DNA of 64,000 nt, taken from assembly GCA_019614645.1 (NCBI GenBank), contig JABWDB010000002.1, forward strand, positions 12,313,501 through 12,377,500. Direction: 5' to 3'. Origin of the DNA: Stratiolaelaps scimitus (taxonomy: Eukaryota; Arthropoda; Arachnida; Mesostigmata; Laelapidae). Shown here piece by piece: positions 62,440 through 64,000 of this stretch (position 1 is the first letter of the stretch; the number at the start of each line of letters is the position of its first letter). The notes beneath the pieces were generated by a model. It was not told where the DNA came from. It saw nothing but the letters and a program-made list of their open reading frames with translations, and did no database searches. A program made the position numbers and the translations under genes.

Positions 62440-63636
62440 ATGTCTCACGATGTTGAGATGGCTGAGGCTGCTTTGCGAGTGCGCCGTAGTCCGCGGCTCC
62501 AGAAAAAGGCCGTACACTCTAGTCCGCTGGCTCGAATGCCGATCGAATGTAGCGTCGCGACCCACGTGGTTGGTTTTGTGAGTCGCGCCACGCAAACGGA
62601 ATGCTGGACATGTGATAGAGGTGTTCAGGTGTCGGCAGGAATAGACCAGATGACATCTGTTATGAGTCCGATCAAGCGTTCTATGCGGGGCGATACAGCG
62701 AGATCGGTCGAGGAATACGGCTCACCGGTGATGGGCAGCCCGGTGCGGTCGGCCAGCAACGCGGCGTCAACACCCACAAGGTCGCCCTGCGCGCGCGCAA
62801 AGTATAGAAAGGACTCTGTGACATCATCGCCAGACTCGTTGACAGATGAGCCTCGTACTCCATCGTCAGCTAACTCTCGACGGCATGTCATCGTCGAATC
62901 TCAGCCGGAGACGACTAAAGAGCACCTGTTTCTGATGCCAACACCCCTCATGAGCCCCAGTGTCCAACGTAGCTTAAAGCTGTTAGCAGCTACTCCCGTT
63001 CGGGGAAAATCGGGACAATCCTGGACTTCAACCACTCCCGATCTCATCCACAACAGAAGACCCATGGGCACCGCGTCTCGAAGCACTCCCAGAAGGTCGT
63101 ACTCTGAGAGGACCCGACGCGTCGATGAGGATTCGGCACCAGTGTCACAACAACTGAGCTCTAGTGCTGAACGCAAGCAGAATCGACGCCCTGGATCATC
63201 AGATAGTGCCGTCTATTCCTGGCTAGCTGATAAGGAAAAACGTGCCACCGCTATGCTGAAGTCCGCAATGAGAGACGTTGCCCAGCGTAAGAAGCAGGAC
63301 ACCGTCAGGGAGCGAAGAGTTAGCTGGGGCAGTACGAGCCCGTCTCCAGTGAAGAGGCGTCGGGTTGACTCGACCACAAACAATAAGCCAATAGCAGCTG
63401 CCACCAAGGTGATGCCTTCGTCGTCATCGCGGTCTCTACTCATGGTAGCAGCTGCTTTGAAGACGCAGGGCCAGGATCGGCCCGAAACGCCAGCAACTTC
63501 TCCGGAAACTGTCCTTATCCAGGATCCCCAAACTGTCCTTCCATTGTCCGCCCTGTCACCGTCACGTTCGCCCGTTTCATCGATGACGCGTTTGTCACTT
63601 CTTTCACCTAAAAATGAGCGGGGTCGAACAACATAG
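62440..63636 (+). CDS. Disordered SP/TP-rich protein with D-box, PP1-docking and LC8-type motifs, unknown family
   Basis: The frame is open from 62,338. I choose the ATG at 62,440 (ACAACAATGTC, a good eukaryotic context), giving 398 residues. The protein is basic, low in hydrophobic residues and has about twenty SP or TP sites. Visible motifs are RRSPRLQKK near the N terminus (15-23), RATQT (49-53, the [KR]xTQT form bound by dynein light chain LC8), ECWTCD (54-59), RVSW (293-296, the RVx[FW] PP1-docking form), a KRRRV nuclear signal (305-309) and RLSLLSPKN (384-392), which fits the APC/C destruction box RxxLxxxxN. These suggest a CDK-phosphorylated, APC/C-degraded nuclear protein, by motif only. 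The style recalls sororin-like or other chromosome regulators, but no family was established. It is intronless here and may continue through unseen exons. Confidence 0.6.
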   Translation: MSHDVEMAEAALRVRRSPRLQKKAVHSSPLARMPIECSVATHVVGFVSRATQTECWTCDRGVQVSAGIDQMTSVMSPIKRSMRGDTARSVEEYGSPVMGSPVRSASNAASTPTRSPCARAKYRKDSVTSSPDSLTDEPRTPSSANSRRHVIVESQPETTKEHLFLMPTPLMSPSVQRSLKLLAATPVRGKSGQSWTSTTPDLIHNRRPMGTASRSTPRRSYSERTRRVDEDSAPVSQQLSSSAERKQNRRPGSSDSAVYSWLADKEKRATAMLKSAMRDVAQRKKQDTVRERRVSWGSTSPSPVKRRRVDSTTNNKPIAAATKVMPSSSSRSLLMVAAALKTQGQDRPETPATSPETVLIQDPQTVLPLSALSPSRSPVSSMTRLSLLSPKNERGRTT

Positions 63637-64000
63637 AAACACCCGGGGGGCGAGAAAATCAAACGAAGATGGATACACAGAAGGCGAGAGAGAGAGAGAC
63701 TCCAGTGATTCCTGCATCGAGTTACTTGGGTGACCGATGAGTTGAGTGACAATTGCATGTGGTCAACCCTGACCAGCTGAGGCGATTCTCACGTAAAAGG
63801 GTTGTTTTCTTTGGCCCGAGCATATCTGGGTATTGTGGTTCCCGGCCGAGACGCTGCTTACGCGTTATGCATACAATGACGTATATGAATACAGCGGCGT
63901 ATATGAATGTAATATCGCTCGTACCCACACGAAGATCGACCCCTTGCCCACCGCCGTTATCGTCACCGAACGACTCCAAGCTACACCACCTGGGAGCATC
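63637..64000. other. Window end, no gene supported
   Basis: Contains a (GA)n run near 63,684-63,699. A - strand frame at 63,722-63,979 has one hydrophobic stretch (FIYAAVFIYVIVCI) but no recognisable feature. No polyadenylation signal for the preceding ORF is seen. Confidence 0.4.

Noticed and set aside
63213..63758. 181-codon - strand ORF over the 62,440 gene
   Set aside because: It overlaps the motif-bearing + strand ORF and shows no domain or motif of its own.

Overview
The window looks like nuclear DNA of an intron-rich animal, most likely an arthropod and plausibly a mite or tick. Its genes are split into many exons with GT-AG (once GC-AG) introns, intron length runs from under 100 bp to over 9 kb, (AT)n microsatellites are dense, and no prokaryotic layout is seen. 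The taxon is an inference from gene structure and protein flavour, not from a marker.

Layout. (1) 1-5.4 kb: two convergent genes encode related single-pass membrane proteins that share an uncommon juxtamembrane motif, LPPSHxISFVKxKAS. I do not recognise the family. (2) 7.5-15.9 kb, + strand: two tandem DEG/ENaC (pickpocket-like) sodium-channel subunits, ENaC-A and ENaC-B. I could rebuild most exons with matching splice phases; one intron in ENaC-B needs a GC-AG donor. (3) 18.6-37.8 kb, - strand: a complete GIPC (PDZ adaptor, Drosophila kermit orthologue) in five coding exons over 19 kb. Its introns hold microsatellites and GC-rich blocks but no convincing nested gene. (4) 37.8-49.7 kb: intergenic, with a GC-rich block at about 44.1-47.7 kb that may hold promoters, and two weak - strand ORFs. 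(5) 49.75-61.64 kb, + strand: an ATM (Tel1, Drosophila tefu) gene. Twenty-one exons join in frame into 2,036 codons from an N-terminal TAN-like segment through the HEAT solenoid into the FAT domain. The frame then meets a stop, with the rest of FAT, the PI3K-like kinase and FATC missing. (6) 62.44-63.64 kb, + strand: an intronless ORF for a 398-residue disordered protein rich in SP/TP sites, with a PP1-docking motif, an LC8-type TQT motif, an NLS and a perfect D-box pattern. This looks like a cell-cycle regulator of unknown family. It sits either downstream of a truncated ATM or inside an ATM intron.

A tRNA-derived SINE family with at least four copies (two on each strand) runs through the window. 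The genes do not form one pathway. The channel pair is a local duplication, GIPC is a trafficking adaptor, and ATM and its neighbour could both act in chromosome or cell-cycle control. All exon joins were made by eye from splice consensus, phase agreement and family conservation.
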